DNA of 64,000 nucleotides from Pseudomonadota bacterium (GCA_040384265.1 JAZKJM010000001.1:248001-312000); one strand, 5' to 3'; positions 54,141 to 63,144 are shown, counted from the stretch's first letter. Notes: generated by a model not told the origin, from the letters alone. Numbers and translations are program-made.

Positions 54141-54168
54141 TGTCACACACTTGTCACGCGACTGTCAC
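54141..54168 (+). repeat. Three TGTCAC repeats exactly 11 bases apart
   Basis: TGTCAC begins at 54141, 54152 and 54163, about 73-100 bases before the gene at 54241. The 11-base step places all three on the same face of DNA. TATAAA (54169-54174) directly follows. This looks like a multi-site regulator or transcription-activation element for the unknown gene. Confidence 0.6.
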
Positions 54169-54240
54169 TATAAACGGGCATGTTCAATGGACAACACGGG
54201 CACAACGCCTAACTGATGCACAGAAGAATGGAGAATTAAG

Positions 54241-55155
54241 ATGGCTGACAAGAACGAGTACATCGACATCCTAAAACTTTATTATGGCCAAACGGCTGAC
54301 ACAAAAGCGAACCCAACCGGCGCTACCTACAAAAACTGGACAGTTGAGCATTTAAGGCTCCTCCCCGACCGTGATATTCATGGGCTACAGACTGGACTCC
54401 CCACCAATGCATCTGACATGTGGCAGCTAATGCCAGATAGTTTTAGCCGGGGGAAATCAACCGATGAGGCCCGCGCAGAATTTGGACGCGCGCTTTTACG
54501 TGAAGGAGCTCGCCGCGGCATAGCTGACGATAATGCACGCAGCACTCTGCAAATCCTGGTTGCCGAGGTAACTGGAAAAGAATACACAAAAATCAAGACC
54601 GATCAAATAGTTGATACCAAACGCGCAAGCATTGATTTCGCGCCGCCGGGCGTTGCAGTGCCACAACCGCTACAGAAAGTGCAGCTTTCCGCCACTGCCC
54701 TCAAAGTGCTTGACGAGGTGAAGGACTGCCTAGATTCCGGTTACGATCAAGATCCTAAGAACAATGGCGAGACACGGATACGGCCAGATGTTGCAGCAAG
54801 TGTTGCTGCCGCCAACGGGTTAAAGAACATGCCCGCTTTAAGCATTCAGCGTCGGAGAGATAGCGGGTGCTTTGTGACTGCCTATGCGCTTGGGTCCATG
54901 CCACAATTCGATATAGACAAAGAGGGTGTTGTGCTACCGATCGGCCTCACCGTCCTTACAAGCACGCTAGAAACAGCTCCGGCAAAGGTTGCTCAAATCT
55001 TTTCCGCAAACAAAACGGGACAAGTCTCTTCTGCGGATGCGGCGATTTTAGGTTTTTTGCAAGGGCGACTTGACTCAAAAACCAGCTTCGAAAGCATGGA
55101 TACCGCCCTCTACAAGCTGCCTCAAAAACTAGCCATGCAGACACGCCAGCCTTAG
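54241..55155 (+). CDS. Unknown protein, convergent with another unknown gene
   Basis: A 304-residue soluble product, MADKNEYIDILKLYYGQ..., with no signal peptide or membrane segment. Visible parts: a polar helical half up to about 120, KRASIDFAPPGVAVPQPLQK, a short Gly/Cys patch (RRRDSGCFVTAYALGS), and a C-terminal helical region. No known domain found. GGAG lies 8 bases before the start. Its stop overlaps the stop of the convergent gene. Sequence composition is somewhat lower in G+C than the core genes. Confidence 0.7.
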   Translation: MADKNEYIDILKLYYGQTADTKANPTGATYKNWTVEHLRLLPDRDIHGLQTGLPTNASDMWQLMPDSFSRGKSTDEARAEFGRALLREGARRGIADDNARSTLQILVAEVTGKEYTKIKTDQIVDTKRASIDFAPPGVAVPQPLQKVQLSATALKVLDEVKDCLDSGYDQDPKNNGETRIRPDVAASVAAANGLKNMPALSIQRRRDSGCFVTAYALGSMPQFDIDKEGVVLPIGLTVLTSTLETAPAKVAQIFSANKTGQVSSADAAILGFLQGRLDSKTSFESMDTALYKLPQKLAMQTRQP

Positions 55156-56126
55156 AGGGTGATGGTGCTGGATTCCGCCTGAGCGATGCGTGCCGGCTTT
55201 TGAACGGTCGGTGCGACGAGTGTATCGGCACCATCTTTCTGCACAGTATGCTGCAAGGAAGCGGTGGCTTCTTTGACCGCATCGTGCTGATTGCGGCTAA
55301 CGACCATGTTCCCAAACATTGAGCTCTCAGCAGCCATCTCTGAAGGTTCAACACTTGATTTTCTAATAGAATTTAGTGTTTTATGCTGCTCTATATCCCG
55401 ACCCTTCAATTTCTCAATCAATTCTTCAACCTTCGGCAATGCTACGCGGCCGGCTTCTTTTTGTTCTTTTGTCCCATGCTCTGTCCAGCCTTCAGCCGTT
55501 TTTTTGAGCCAGGCGGCGTGGGCTTTTTCAAGTTCCGTACGTTCTGCATCCGTCGCCGTAGCAATCTTACGCCGGAACTCTTCGTCCTTTTTCTTCTCTT
55601 CTTCACTCATGTGAGGGTTCAAGAGTTCCTTGATCTCCTCTTTCAACTTCGCAATTTCGCGCGCGGTTTTCTGTGCCGGCGTTTCCTGTTTGCTGGCGCG
55701 AGTGTCGGAGGCGAGGGCGTTCGCTTCCTTCAGCGCATCGCGGCAAATATCACCCAGATGGTCGCGCTTCGCGCCGACATTGCTGCGCAGGGTTTTGATG
55801 ATTCGCTCAACTTCGCTTATCTCAACACCGGCCGCCAAACAGGTGCCGGTGATGCTGGCCGCGACGCCCGCAATATCCTTTTCGGTAATCACCGGCTCTG
55901 GCACTTGGCCTTTGCTGAGCAGCGTAACCAGCGCATCCAGCGATGCCCCGCTGAAGGGCGCGCCTTCGAAACCGACCATGGCTGGCTCGGATGCCCCGCC
56001 ATGCGTGACCGGCGCTTCGCCATAACGCACATTGCGCAGGCCGCCCGCCGCTGCCTGCGCGGCGCGCTGCGCCGCAGCCGACTGGGCTGCTCTTTCTTCT
56101 GCGCTGTGCTCTTCTTTACTCACCAT
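55152..56126 (-). CDS. Unknown charged, coiled-coil protein
   Basis: A 324-residue product from ATG 56126. N-terminal Ala-rich/polar region, then IAGVAASITGTCLAAGVEIS, and a central Lys/Glu-rich segment KLKEEIKELLNPHMSEEEKK and RTELEKAHAAWLKKTAEGW suggesting coiled coil, followed by a Ser/Val-rich C-terminus ending SSTITL. No signal peptide. Not recognised. A GTG codon one triplet earlier is another possible start. It overlaps the stop of its convergent neighbour, which may mean the two are a recently arranged or acquired pair. Confidence 0.68.
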   Translation of the reverse strand: MVSKEEHSAEERAAQSAAAQRAAQAAAGGLRNVRYGEAPVTHGGASEPAMVGFEGAPFSGASLDALVTLLSKGQVPEPVITEKDIAGVAASITGTCLAAGVEISEVERIIKTLRSNVGAKRDHLGDICRDALKEANALASDTRASKQETPAQKTAREIAKLKEEIKELLNPHMSEEEKKKDEEFRRKIATATDAERTELEKAHAAWLKKTAEGWTEHGTKEQKEAGRVALPKVEELIEKLKGRDIEQHKTLNSIRKSSVEPSEMAAESSMFGNMVVSRNQHDAVKEATASLQHTVQKDGADTLVAPTVQKPARIAQAESSTITL

Positions 56127-56507
56127 CACCGCCGTTGTTGGGCCTTGATTGGTGGTTTGCGACCGAGAGGGGTCTTGTGGATAACTTTCGCCCCGTATGA
56201 CTTGTTTTACGCTTTTAAGGTAAAAATATGGTTAAAATTGTAAACGATTTGATGCATAATAAATGGATTCAATGGTTAATTGGTGCGCCGCAACAGCGGC
56301 ATGGGCGGGCCAGCATACCCCTTCGAGAGGCTTAATCAGGCTGGCTTTCAATGGCTTGGCAGGGGAGCTGGGCCGCCATCTATGATAAAATTATCACAAA
56401 CCAATCAGGCAGCCATTTTGGCGAGGGACATATCCCGGATTGGCAAAATAATACTTGATATTTGGCCCTACCAGAACATTATTACTCTATTCAATCCGGA
56501 GCGTTTT
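56127..56507. other. 381-base intergenic region
   Basis: Holds the promoters of two divergent genes. The stretch 56215-56280 is A+T-rich (TTTTAAGG, AAATATGG, AATTGTAAACG). Near its right end lies the promoter-like pair at 56455-56482. No gene supported; the open frame from 56280 is continuous with the PAS gene but its N-terminal 76 residues show no protein character. Confidence 0.6.
56455..56482 (+). promoter_or_regulatory. Candidate promoter of the TM-PAS gene
   Basis: TTGATA (56455-56460), 16-base spacer, CATTAT (56477-56482). About 25 bases before the start codon. Confidence 0.35.
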
Positions 56508-57107
56508 ATGAGCAAAAAAACCACCCTGCGTTCGAGCGATCTTGGTGAAGGCCTGCGCACTGGCACCACGGGGTTCACGGTTCGCAAACGCACCGGGGTT
56601 GGTAAGGTTGTCCATTTCTTCCTGCTCATCGCGATGGTGGTGATTGGCGCATCCATGCTGGTTTACTACCAATCGCCGGAAGGCTGCATGCTGGCAGTCG
56701 TGGTTGGCGCGGTGTTCGGGTTAGTCGCCATCAATTTTGAAAAACTCAAAACAACCAAGGAATCGCTAGAATTCATGAGCGCGCTGTTCTCCTCGGCGCT
56801 TGGCCGTGGCTACCAGTTCTGCTGCATGGTGAAGGCGAATGGCGATGTTGTTTTCTTCAACCGCCCGTTCCAGTCGGTGTTCCCGGCCTTTATCACCCAG
56901 CCGAGCCGAACGCTGGAGACACTGCTCACCCTCTATCACGTGCCGCAAGACCAGCGGGACCTGCTGGCGGCGCATCTGAGTGCCAATAACGAGGGCTCGC
57001 TCACGCTGAGCCTGCGCGCGGCGGATGAAACCGCGGCCAAAACCATGACCGTGCTGGTGGAGCCGATCGAGCGCCCAACCGGCTTCATGCTGCTGCGCGG
57101 TAAATAA
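56508..57107 (+). CDS. Two-helix membrane protein with a PAS-like domain
   Basis: A 199-residue product: basic N-terminus, two membrane helices (about 36-78; VVHFFLLIAMVVIGASMLVY and GCMLAVVVGAVFGLVAIN), then a PAS-like cytoplasmic region with NGDVVFFNRPFQSVFP and a C-terminal MTVLVEPIERPTGFMLLRGK typical of PAS beta strands. No kinase, GGDEF or EAL output follows, so the protein ends where a sensor kinase would continue. The start at 56508 has CCGGAGCG ahead; the longer frame adds an unlikely extension. Might be a stand-alone sensor or a truncated kinase. Confidence 0.68.
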   Translation: MSKKTTLRSSDLGEGLRTGTTGFTVRKRTGVGKVVHFFLLIAMVVIGASMLVYYQSPEGCMLAVVVGAVFGLVAINFEKLKTTKESLEFMSALFSSALGRGYQFCCMVKANGDVVFFNRPFQSVFPAFITQPSRTLETLLTLYHVPQDQRDLLAAHLSANNEGSLTLSLRAADETAAKTMTVLVEPIERPTGFMLLRGK

Positions 57108-57181
57108 GCGTTTTCATGAATCGTCGCTGAATGGCGTGAGCATGGTTGCATGCCCGCCCCCACTGGGTTACACCCGCGCCC

Positions 57182-59008
57182 ATGGCGGCACGTGTCTTAC
57201 TGGCTTTGGAAGAAATTCACCTGACGATGGGCGTGCGCCATCTGTTCGAGGGCGTGAACCTGCATATCTGCGAGGGCGATAAAATCTGCCTTGTCGGCCG
57301 CAACGGGGCAGGTAAAACCACGCTGATGCGCCTCATCATGCAGGAAATCGAGCTGGATGCGGGCAAGCGCTTCCAGCTGCCGGGCACCCGGATCGGCTAT
57401 CTCGCCCAGCATATCGACTTCGACGACGCACAGCTGGTGCGCGATTTCGTGATGAACGGCCTGCCAGCGGAGCTGCGCAACGAGGAATCCGCCCACCGCG
57501 CCGACCGGGTGATGAACCCACTCTCGCTCGACCCGAACGCGCCAATGGGCCACCTGTCCGGCGGCCAGCTGCGCCGGGCGGCGCTCGCCCAGGCCCTCGT
57601 CGCCGAGCCGGATGTGCTGCTGCTCGACGAACCGACCAACCATCTCGACCTTGAAGCGACCCTGTGGCTGGAGAATTTCCTCGCCCGCACGCGCAGCGCC
57701 ATCGTCTGCGTCAGCCATGACCGGGCGTTTCTGAACGCCTTCACCCACCGCGTGTTCTGGATCGACCACGGCATCGTGCGCAGCTGCCCGACCGGTTATG
57801 CCGGGTTCGATGAATGGGCCGAGGGCATTCTGGAGCAGGAAGCCCGCACCATCGCCAATATGCAAAAGAAGCTCGAAACCGAGCTCGACTGGACGCAAGG
57901 CGGCGTCACCGCGCGGCGCAAGCGCAACCAGCGGCGCCTGAGCGAGCTACACAAACTGCGCGCCAAACTACAAAACGACAAAGCGGCCTATAATGCAAAA
58001 GTCCAGGCGATTGACCTTGATCCGCTGAAGCCCACCCCCTCGTCGAAAATCGTCGCGGAGTTTAAGGGCGTCAGCAAAACCTTCACCCGCGACGGCAAGA
58101 AGATCAAGATTCTCGACAATTTCTCGCGCCGCATCCTCAAGGGCGACCGCATCGGCATTCTCGGCCGCAACGGCTCGGGCAAGTCGACCTTCCTGAAAAT
58201 GCTCATCGGCGAGCTGGAGCCCGATGACGGGCTGGTGTTTCGTAGCAAGAAAATTGACCTCGCCTATTTCGACCAGCACCGCACCGCGCTCGATCCGAAA
58301 AAAACGCTGTGGAAGACCCTCGCCCCCAACGGCGATTATGTCTATATCGGCAGCGGCGACGAGCGCAAACACAAGCATGTCGCAGCGTATTTGAAGGATT
58401 TCCTGTTCGACCCCAAACGCGCCAAGGATGATGTGGGCACCCTCTCGGGCGGCATGCAGAACCGGCTGATGCTGGCGCGCACGCTTATTAACCCCGGCAA
58501 CCTGATGATCCTCGATGAGCCGACCAACGACCTCGATATGGACACGCTCGACATGCTGCAGGAAATTCTCGCCAGCTATCAGGGCACGCTCATCATCGTC
58601 AGCCATGACCGCGACTTCCTCGACCGCACGGTGACCGAAGTGCTCGCCTTCGAGGGCGATTCGCGGATCGATTCCTATATCGGCGGCTACACGGATTACC
58701 TCGCCGCTAAAACCGGCCGCGCGCCCGTGACTAAGGCCGCCCCTGCCCCCGCCGCGCCCGTGAAAGCCAAGCCCGCCAGCGCCGCACCCAGCTTCACCGA
58801 AATGCACGAGCTGAAAAAACTGCCGGAGATGATGGCCAAGCTGGAGCAGGAAATCGCCGAGCTGAACGCCATTATCGCGGATGCCGAACTCTACACGAAA
58901 GACCCGGTGCGCTTCGATAAAACCGTCCGGCTGCTCGGCCGCGCGCAAGCGAAGCTGGAGGAAGCCGAAACCCGCTGGCTGGATTTAGCAAGCCGGGCGG
59001 AAGCTTAA
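57182..59008 (+). CDS. ABC-F family ATPase (Uup-like)
   Basis: A 608-residue protein with two nucleotide-binding domains: first GRNGAGKTTLMRLIMQ, LSGGQLRRAALAQ, LLLDEPTNHLD; second GRNGSGKSTFLKML, LSGGMQNRLMLAR, ILDEPTNDLD, linked by an alpha helical linker (ELDWTQGGVTARRKRNQRR) and ending in a coiled-coil C-terminus (MAKLEQEIAELNAIIADAEL). No membrane domain, so an ABC-F factor acting on ribosomes or DNA; the C-terminal coiled coil and order suit Uup. The start at 57182 fits the family. Confidence 0.92.
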   Translation: MAARVLLALEEIHLTMGVRHLFEGVNLHICEGDKICLVGRNGAGKTTLMRLIMQEIELDAGKRFQLPGTRIGYLAQHIDFDDAQLVRDFVMNGLPAELRNEESAHRADRVMNPLSLDPNAPMGHLSGGQLRRAALAQALVAEPDVLLLDEPTNHLDLEATLWLENFLARTRSAIVCVSHDRAFLNAFTHRVFWIDHGIVRSCPTGYAGFDEWAEGILEQEARTIANMQKKLETELDWTQGGVTARRKRNQRRLSELHKLRAKLQNDKAAYNAKVQAIDLDPLKPTPSSKIVAEFKGVSKTFTRDGKKIKILDNFSRRILKGDRIGILGRNGSGKSTFLKMLIGELEPDDGLVFRSKKIDLAYFDQHRTALDPKKTLWKTLAPNGDYVYIGSGDERKHKHVAAYLKDFLFDPKRAKDDVGTLSGGMQNRLMLARTLINPGNLMILDEPTNDLDMDTLDMLQEILASYQGTLIIVSHDRDFLDRTVTEVLAFEGDSRIDSYIGGYTDYLAAKTGRAPVTKAAPAPAAPVKAKPASAAPSFTEMHELKKLPEMMAKLEQEIAELNAIIADAELYTKDPVRFDKTVRLLGRAQAKLEEAETRWLDLASRAEA

Positions 59009-60174
59009 CGCAACGCGCTTTCCAGATCCGCGATTAAATCATCCACGTTCTCGATGCCGACCGACAGGCGAATCAGCCCGTCATCGATGCCGATTTTGGC
59101 GCGCACCTCCGCCGGGATGCTGGCATGCGTCATCAACGCCGGATGCTCGATCAGGCTCTCGATGCCGCCGAGGCTTTCCGCCAGGGTGAACACTTCGCAG
59201 CGCTTGAGCATCTGCGTCGCCGCCGTCTGCCCGCCGTTGACGATGGCACTGACCATGCCACCAAAGCCGTTCATCTGCCGCCGGGCGAGCGCGTGCTGCG
59301 GGTGGCTTGGCAGGCCGGGATAAATCACCCGCTCGATGGCGGAATGTTTTTCGAGGAACTGCGCGACGGCGAGTGCATTCTCGCAATGGCGCTCCATGCG
59401 CAGGCCGAGCGTTTTCACGCCGCGATGGGCGAGGAAACTATCGAACGGCCCGGCGATGCCGCCCGTCGCGTTCTGCAGGAACCCGACCTTATCGCGGATA
59501 TCGTGGTTGGCCCCGGCCACCGCCATGCCGCCGATAATATCGGAATGGCCGTTAAGGTATTTCGTCGCCGAATGGATGACCACATCGAACCCAAACTGCA
59601 GCGGCCGCTGGATCCACGGCGTCGCAAACGTGTTATCCGCCACGCTGATGAGATCGCGCGCGCGGGCGACGTTGGCAACGGCCTCGAGATCGACCAGCTT
59701 CAGCAGCGGGTTGGTCGGCGTTTCCACCCACACCATGCGGGTGTTGGGGCGGATAGCCGCCTCAAACGCGCCGGGCTGGGTAAAATCGACATAGGAAAAT
59801 TCCAGCTTCGCCGAATGTTTGCGCACGCGCTCGAACAGGCGGTAGGTGCCGCCATAAAGATCATCCGTGGCAATCACATGGCTGCCCGCTTCCAGCAGCT
59901 CCAGCACGGCGGATGCGGCGGCAAGGCCGGAAGCAAACGCGAACCCGCCGCTGCCGCCTTCAAGATTGCTGACCGCGCGCTCATAGGCAAAGCGCGTCGG
60001 GTTGTGACTGCGGCCATAATCGAAGCCCAGATGCTCGCCGGGGGCGGATTGCACATAGGTCGAGGTGGCGTAAATCGGCGTAATCACCGCGCCGGTGCTG
60101 GCATCGAACTGCTGCTCGGCATGAATGGCGCGGGTGTCGAAGCCCCATTTGGGGTTGGTGGTGCGGGTGCTCAT
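59005..60174 (-). CDS. Cystathionine gamma-lyase/gamma-synthase family PLP enzyme
   Basis: A 389-residue PLP enzyme of the Cys/Met metabolism family: GFDTRAIHAEQQ, YATSTYVQSAPG, FASGLAAASAVLELL, the Schiff-base lysine in VIHSATKYLNGHSD, and LAESLGGIESLIEHP. Coupled by overlap (4 bases) to a cystathionine beta-synthase gene, so together they turn homocysteine and serine into cysteine (reverse transsulfuration); thus lyase activity is more likely than synthase, though sequence alone does not decide it. Confidence 0.92.
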   Translation of the reverse strand: MSTRTTNPKWGFDTRAIHAEQQFDASTGAVITPIYATSTYVQSAPGEHLGFDYGRSHNPTRFAYERAVSNLEGGSGGFAFASGLAAASAVLELLEAGSHVIATDDLYGGTYRLFERVRKHSAKLEFSYVDFTQPGAFEAAIRPNTRMVWVETPTNPLLKLVDLEAVANVARARDLISVADNTFATPWIQRPLQFGFDVVIHSATKYLNGHSDIIGGMAVAGANHDIRDKVGFLQNATGGIAGPFDSFLAHRGVKTLGLRMERHCENALAVAQFLEKHSAIERVIYPGLPSHPQHALARRQMNGFGGMVSAIVNGGQTAATQMLKRCEVFTLAESLGGIESLIEHPALMTHASIPAEVRAKIGIDDGLIRLSVGIENVDDLIADLESALR

Positions 60175-61538
60175 GCGTGACCTATCCGTTTGCGTAAATA
60201 ATTGAGTAAATCAATCGGCGTAACCAGCCCGATGAATTCCGCCCCATCCATCACGATGGCGACCATGCCTTGCGTGAAAATCTCGATCAGTGCGGAGGGC
60301 TCGGTGGCCACATCCACCGTCACCAGCTCCTTGGTCATCGCCACCGCGACCTTGATCGCGAACCCATCCGGGTTGCCCGCCACGGCGAGCAGCAAATCCG
60401 TTTCGCTGATGATGCCGACCAGCTGCTCCTTCACCATCACCGGCAGCTGCGACATATCGTGCATTTTCATCTTACGGTAGGTGCCCGCCAACGTGTCGCC
60501 GGGGCCGACTGTGATGGTGCTGCCCTTGCGGTATGGCCGGGTGATGAGGTCGCGCAGCGTGTGGGTTTCGGTGGTCGGCAGAAAGCCGTGATCGTCGAGC
60601 CAATAGTCATTATAGATTTTCGACAGGTACTTGTTACCGCTATCGCAGACCAGGGTCAGCACCCGCTTTGGGATAGTCTGGGCGCGGCAATATTGGAGGG
60701 CGGCAGCAATTAATGTTCCAGATGAAGAACCGCAGATAATACCCTCATATTTAAGAACATCGCGTGCCGTGGCGATGCTCTGCGCATCCGTAATCGTATA
60801 GGCATGGCCGATCAGATCGAGGTCGCAATTATCCGGCACGAAATCCTCGCCGATGCCTTCGACCAGCCAGCTGCCCGCCTCGATGGTGATACCCTCATTC
60901 ACCAACGGCGCGAGGATGGAGCCCTTGGGATCCGCCAACACCATTTCGACGTTGGGTGCCACACGGCGGAAATAGCGGCCAAGTCCGGTAAGCGTGCCGC
61001 CGGAGCCGACACCGACCACCACTGCATCAAGCTTGCCCTCCATCTGTTCCCAGATTTCCGGGCCGGTTGAGCGCTCATGCGTCAGCGGATTATTGGGGTT
61101 GCTGAACTGGTTGACGTAAAACGCACCCGGCGTTTCGGCGGCGATGCGCTCGGCCATGTCCTGATAATATTCGGGGTGGCCCTTGCCCACATCCGAGCGG
61201 GTGATGACGACCTGCGCACCCAGCGCCCGCAGGTGGAAAATCTTCTCCTGACTCATCTTATCGGGGATGACGAGGATGAGCTTATAGCCCTTTTGGCTGG
61301 CCACCAGCGCGAGGCCAAGCCCGGTGTTGCCCGCCGTCGCCTCGACCAGCGTGCCGCCGGGCGTGAGCGCGCCCGAAGCTTCTGCCGCCGCAATCATCGA
61401 CAGCGCAATGCGGTCCTTGATCGACCCCGCCGGGTTATGGCTTTCCAGCTTCACATACAGCTCGCACGGCCCCGTATCCAGATGCGCGATGCGCACGATA
61501 GGAGTGTTGCCGATAAGGTCGAGAATGGTGGATGCCAC
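60171..61538 (-). CDS. cbs: Cystathionine beta-synthase with two C-terminal CBS domains
   Basis: A 455-residue product starting at GTG. PLP domain: IGNTPIVRIAHLD, the lysine in NPAGSIKDRIALSMI, TAGNTGLGLALV and GVGSGGTLTGLGRYFRR; C-terminal tandem CBS regions (KMKMHDMSQLPVMVKEQLVG and EFIGLVTPIDLL). Beta-replacement of serine hydroxyl by homocysteine is the likely reaction; an O-acetylserine sulfhydrylase is the alternative but would not need CBS domains. AAGGA precedes the GTG. Followed by the lyase gene. Confidence 0.9.
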   Translation of the reverse strand: MASTILDLIGNTPIVRIAHLDTGPCELYVKLESHNPAGSIKDRIALSMIAAAEASGALTPGGTLVEATAGNTGLGLALVASQKGYKLILVIPDKMSQEKIFHLRALGAQVVITRSDVGKGHPEYYQDMAERIAAETPGAFYVNQFSNPNNPLTHERSTGPEIWEQMEGKLDAVVVGVGSGGTLTGLGRYFRRVAPNVEMVLADPKGSILAPLVNEGITIEAGSWLVEGIGEDFVPDNCDLDLIGHAYTITDAQSIATARDVLKYEGIICGSSSGTLIAAALQYCRAQTIPKRVLTLVCDSGNKYLSKIYNDYWLDDHGFLPTTETHTLRDLITRPYRKGSTITVGPGDTLAGTYRKMKMHDMSQLPVMVKEQLVGIISETDLLLAVAGNPDGFAIKVAVAMTKELVTVDVATEPSALIEIFTQGMVAIVMDGAEFIGLVTPIDLLNYLRKRIGHA

Positions 61539-61568
61539 AGGTGTTTTCCTTCAGGTTCTTCGGTGCTT

Positions 61569-61595
61569 ATTATATACCACAACAATAAATCGCAA
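61569..61595 (-). promoter_or_regulatory. Promoter of the cbs-lyase pair
   Basis: On the minus strand TATAAT (61574-61569, perfect -10) with TTGCGA (61595-61590) 15 bases upstream, in an A+T-rich block. The spacer is short, so the exact -35 is uncertain. Confidence 0.5.
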
Positions 61596-61672
61596 TTAAA
61601 ATAGTTTTACATTATTTTAATGATAGAAAGCCACGCATGCTCGCTTCATGTATCCCCCACTTTTTAACACCA

Positions 61673-61744
61673 TTGTCATGCCGGGTTTATCCCGGCATCC
61701 AGCCCAGCCACACGGCGGGACCCCGGGGCAAGCCCGGCGTGACA
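61673..61744. repeat. Dispersed palindromic repeat, type B copy 4
   Basis: TTGTCATGCCGGG ... CCCGGCGTGACAA; left hairpin GCCGGG TTTAT CCCGGC, right hairpin CCGGG GCAAG CCCGG. It lies 3' of the small gene at 61865 (minus strand). Confidence 0.85.
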
Positions 61745-61807
61745 AAACGGGGGAGTATCACTACAGCCCCACAAAATGCTACCCCGGTTAGCCCCCACTC
61801 ACCAGAC

Positions 61808-61840
61808 AAAAAAAGAGCGGCGGGAATTGCTCCCCGCCGC
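61808..61840 (-). terminator. Terminator of the gene at 61865
   Basis: Stem GCGGCGGG / CCCGCCGC (61817-61824 and 61833-61840) followed on the minus strand by a run of seven T. Confidence 0.8.
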
Positions 61841-61864
61841 GTTGATTTTTATGCGCCTACCCAA

Positions 61865-62320
61865 TTAGCGTTGGGAAGCGGCGGCTTTCGTTTTTTCTGT
61901 TTTCTCGACATGGGCCTTGCAGGCGGGCGATTGCGATTCCTGATTATTCGCGTCATAACACACTTTATTCAATCGCATCGCCTCTGTTACTTCTGCTGCG
62001 GCACTACCCAGAAACGCCTCAATCCCACCAAATACTTTCTTAGCACCAGCGCCCACTTCCTCTGCTACTTTCCCGGCACCCGCTGCAAGAGCAGCACCCG
62101 CTGCTGCCGGCGCTGAAGCTTCCGAAGCCGCTGGTGCTGGCGCACTGGCCGCCGAAGCGGGAGCTGCAGGCGCGGGAACTTGCCCATTGGCGCCAGCTTT
62201 CTGAGCCTCATCATGCAGCCTTTTCGCTTCCACAGCAGCGTCGACTACCTTGCCAGCACTCGTCAACTTATCCTGTAAGCCTGGAGGCAGTAAATTTTTC
62301 AAATCATCAAACATTCCCAT
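61865..62320 (-). CDS. Small Ala-rich hypothetical protein
   Basis: A 151-residue product from 62320 (MGMFDDLKNLLPPGLQDKL), with a short helical start, a long Ala/Pro-rich low-complexity stretch (about 50-85), then KVAEEVGAGAKKVFGGIEAF and a C-terminal tail with two Cys (KVCYDANN, SPACKAHVEK). No signal peptide. Not recognised. GGAG lies 7 bases before the start; an own terminator follows. Confidence 0.72.
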   Translation of the reverse strand: MGMFDDLKNLLPPGLQDKLTSAGKVVDAAVEAKRLHDEAQKAGANGQVPAPAAPASAASAPAPAASEASAPAAAGAALAAGAGKVAEEVGAGAKKVFGGIEAFLGSAAAEVTEAMRLNKVCYDANNQESQSPACKAHVEKTEKTKAAASQR

Positions 62321-62400
62321 CGTATAACTCCTACTGTTAGCATGAACGTCATCGCCACTATAGCCACCCAACGATTAATAAAGGCTTAACGGCATATAAC

Positions 62401-62433
62401 AAAAAGCCCCGCTTGCGGGGGCAAGCGGGGCTT
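62401..62433 (-). terminator. Bidirectional-type terminator of the secreted protein gene
   Basis: AAGCCCCGCTTGC / GCAAGCGGGGCTT, a perfect 13-base stem around GGGG (62417-62420), followed by T5 on the minus strand and, 7 bases later, T7 on the plus strand. Confidence 0.85.
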
Positions 62434-62460
62434 GAGCATTTTTTTACGGAACGGCGCTGG

Positions 62461-63144
62461 CTAGTTGCTCAGCTTCGCGCTCACCGTCCAGCCAAGGGTG
62501 ATATTGGCCGTGCCGGTTTTTTTGCCGATAGTGAAAGCCTGATGCTTCTTCTGCTCACCGAGGCTTGCATCGAGCAGGTAGCTACCGGCCGGCAGTTTCG
62601 CATAGAGCAGCGGGCCGGCGACCGCATCCAGCATCACCTCGCCGGTTTTGGTGGTGATGACCACGCGTGCATCGCCAACGAATGCTCCGGTCGTGCTCGC
62701 GCTCAACACATAGGTGTTGTAATTCGCCTTGGTGGCTTTGATGCTTTGCAGCTCATCATCGCCGATGCCGCCGGTGATGTAGGTCACATCCGGATGCACT
62801 TGCGCGTGCTGCTTGGTGTTGATGAGTGGGATCGCGTGCGTGCGCTCGGTGCCGGGCTTCACTTTCACGGGCTTGGCAACCGGGGCTGCAACTGGTGCCG
62901 GGGCCACTTCCGCCGCAGGAATCACCACTACCGGTGCCGGGGCCTGCTCCGCCGGGATCACGGCGGAAGGAATGGTCGCCGGGGCGACAGGCACTAACGG
63001 TGCGGGCGCGGCGGTCAATGCCGGGGCGCTAACGGCAGCCGCAGGCGGCGTATCCAACTGATATTCATCGCCCGATTGGGCATGGGCCTGCGCTGCAACC
63101 CCAGCGAGAACAAGGAAGGCAACCGAACGGGACAGATGTTTCAT
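62461..63144 (-). CDS. Secreted hypothetical protein with Pro/Ala-rich linker
   Basis: A 227-residue product with a signal peptide (MKHLSRSVAFLVLAGVAAQA, cut after QAHAQ region), a Pro/Ala-rich linker (about 30-95) and a C-terminal beta-rich region (VHPDVTYITGGIGDDEL, ARVVITTKTGEVMLDAVAG, LPAGSYLLDASLGEQKKHQA) resembling carboxypeptidase regulatory-like or surface-stalk domains. GGAG lies 7 bases before 63144. Probably periplasmic or surface exposed; function unknown. Followed by a strong terminator. Confidence 0.75.
   Translation of the reverse strand: MKHLSRSVAFLVLAGVAAQAHAQSGDEYQLDTPPAAAVSAPALTAAPAPLVPVAPATIPSAVIPAEQAPAPVVVIPAAEVAPAPVAAPVAKPVKVKPGTERTHAIPLINTKQHAQVHPDVTYITGGIGDDELQSIKATKANYNTYVLSASTTGAFVGDARVVITTKTGEVMLDAVAGPLLYAKLPAGSYLLDASLGEQKKHQAFTIGKKTGTANITLGWTVSAKLSN

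Larger units (their letters stand above)
53764..54240. other. 477-base gene-free region
   Basis: Contains a type B palindrome (53810-53908) and an A+T-rich stretch with three phased TGTCAC repeats (54141-54168) before the unknown gene at 54241. The middle (about 53910-54110) shows no coding capacity or structure that I can support. Confidence 0.7.

Noticed and set aside
56280-56507. In-frame extension of the TM-PAS gene
   Set aside because: Residues have no membrane or domain pattern and a ribosome site favours 56508.
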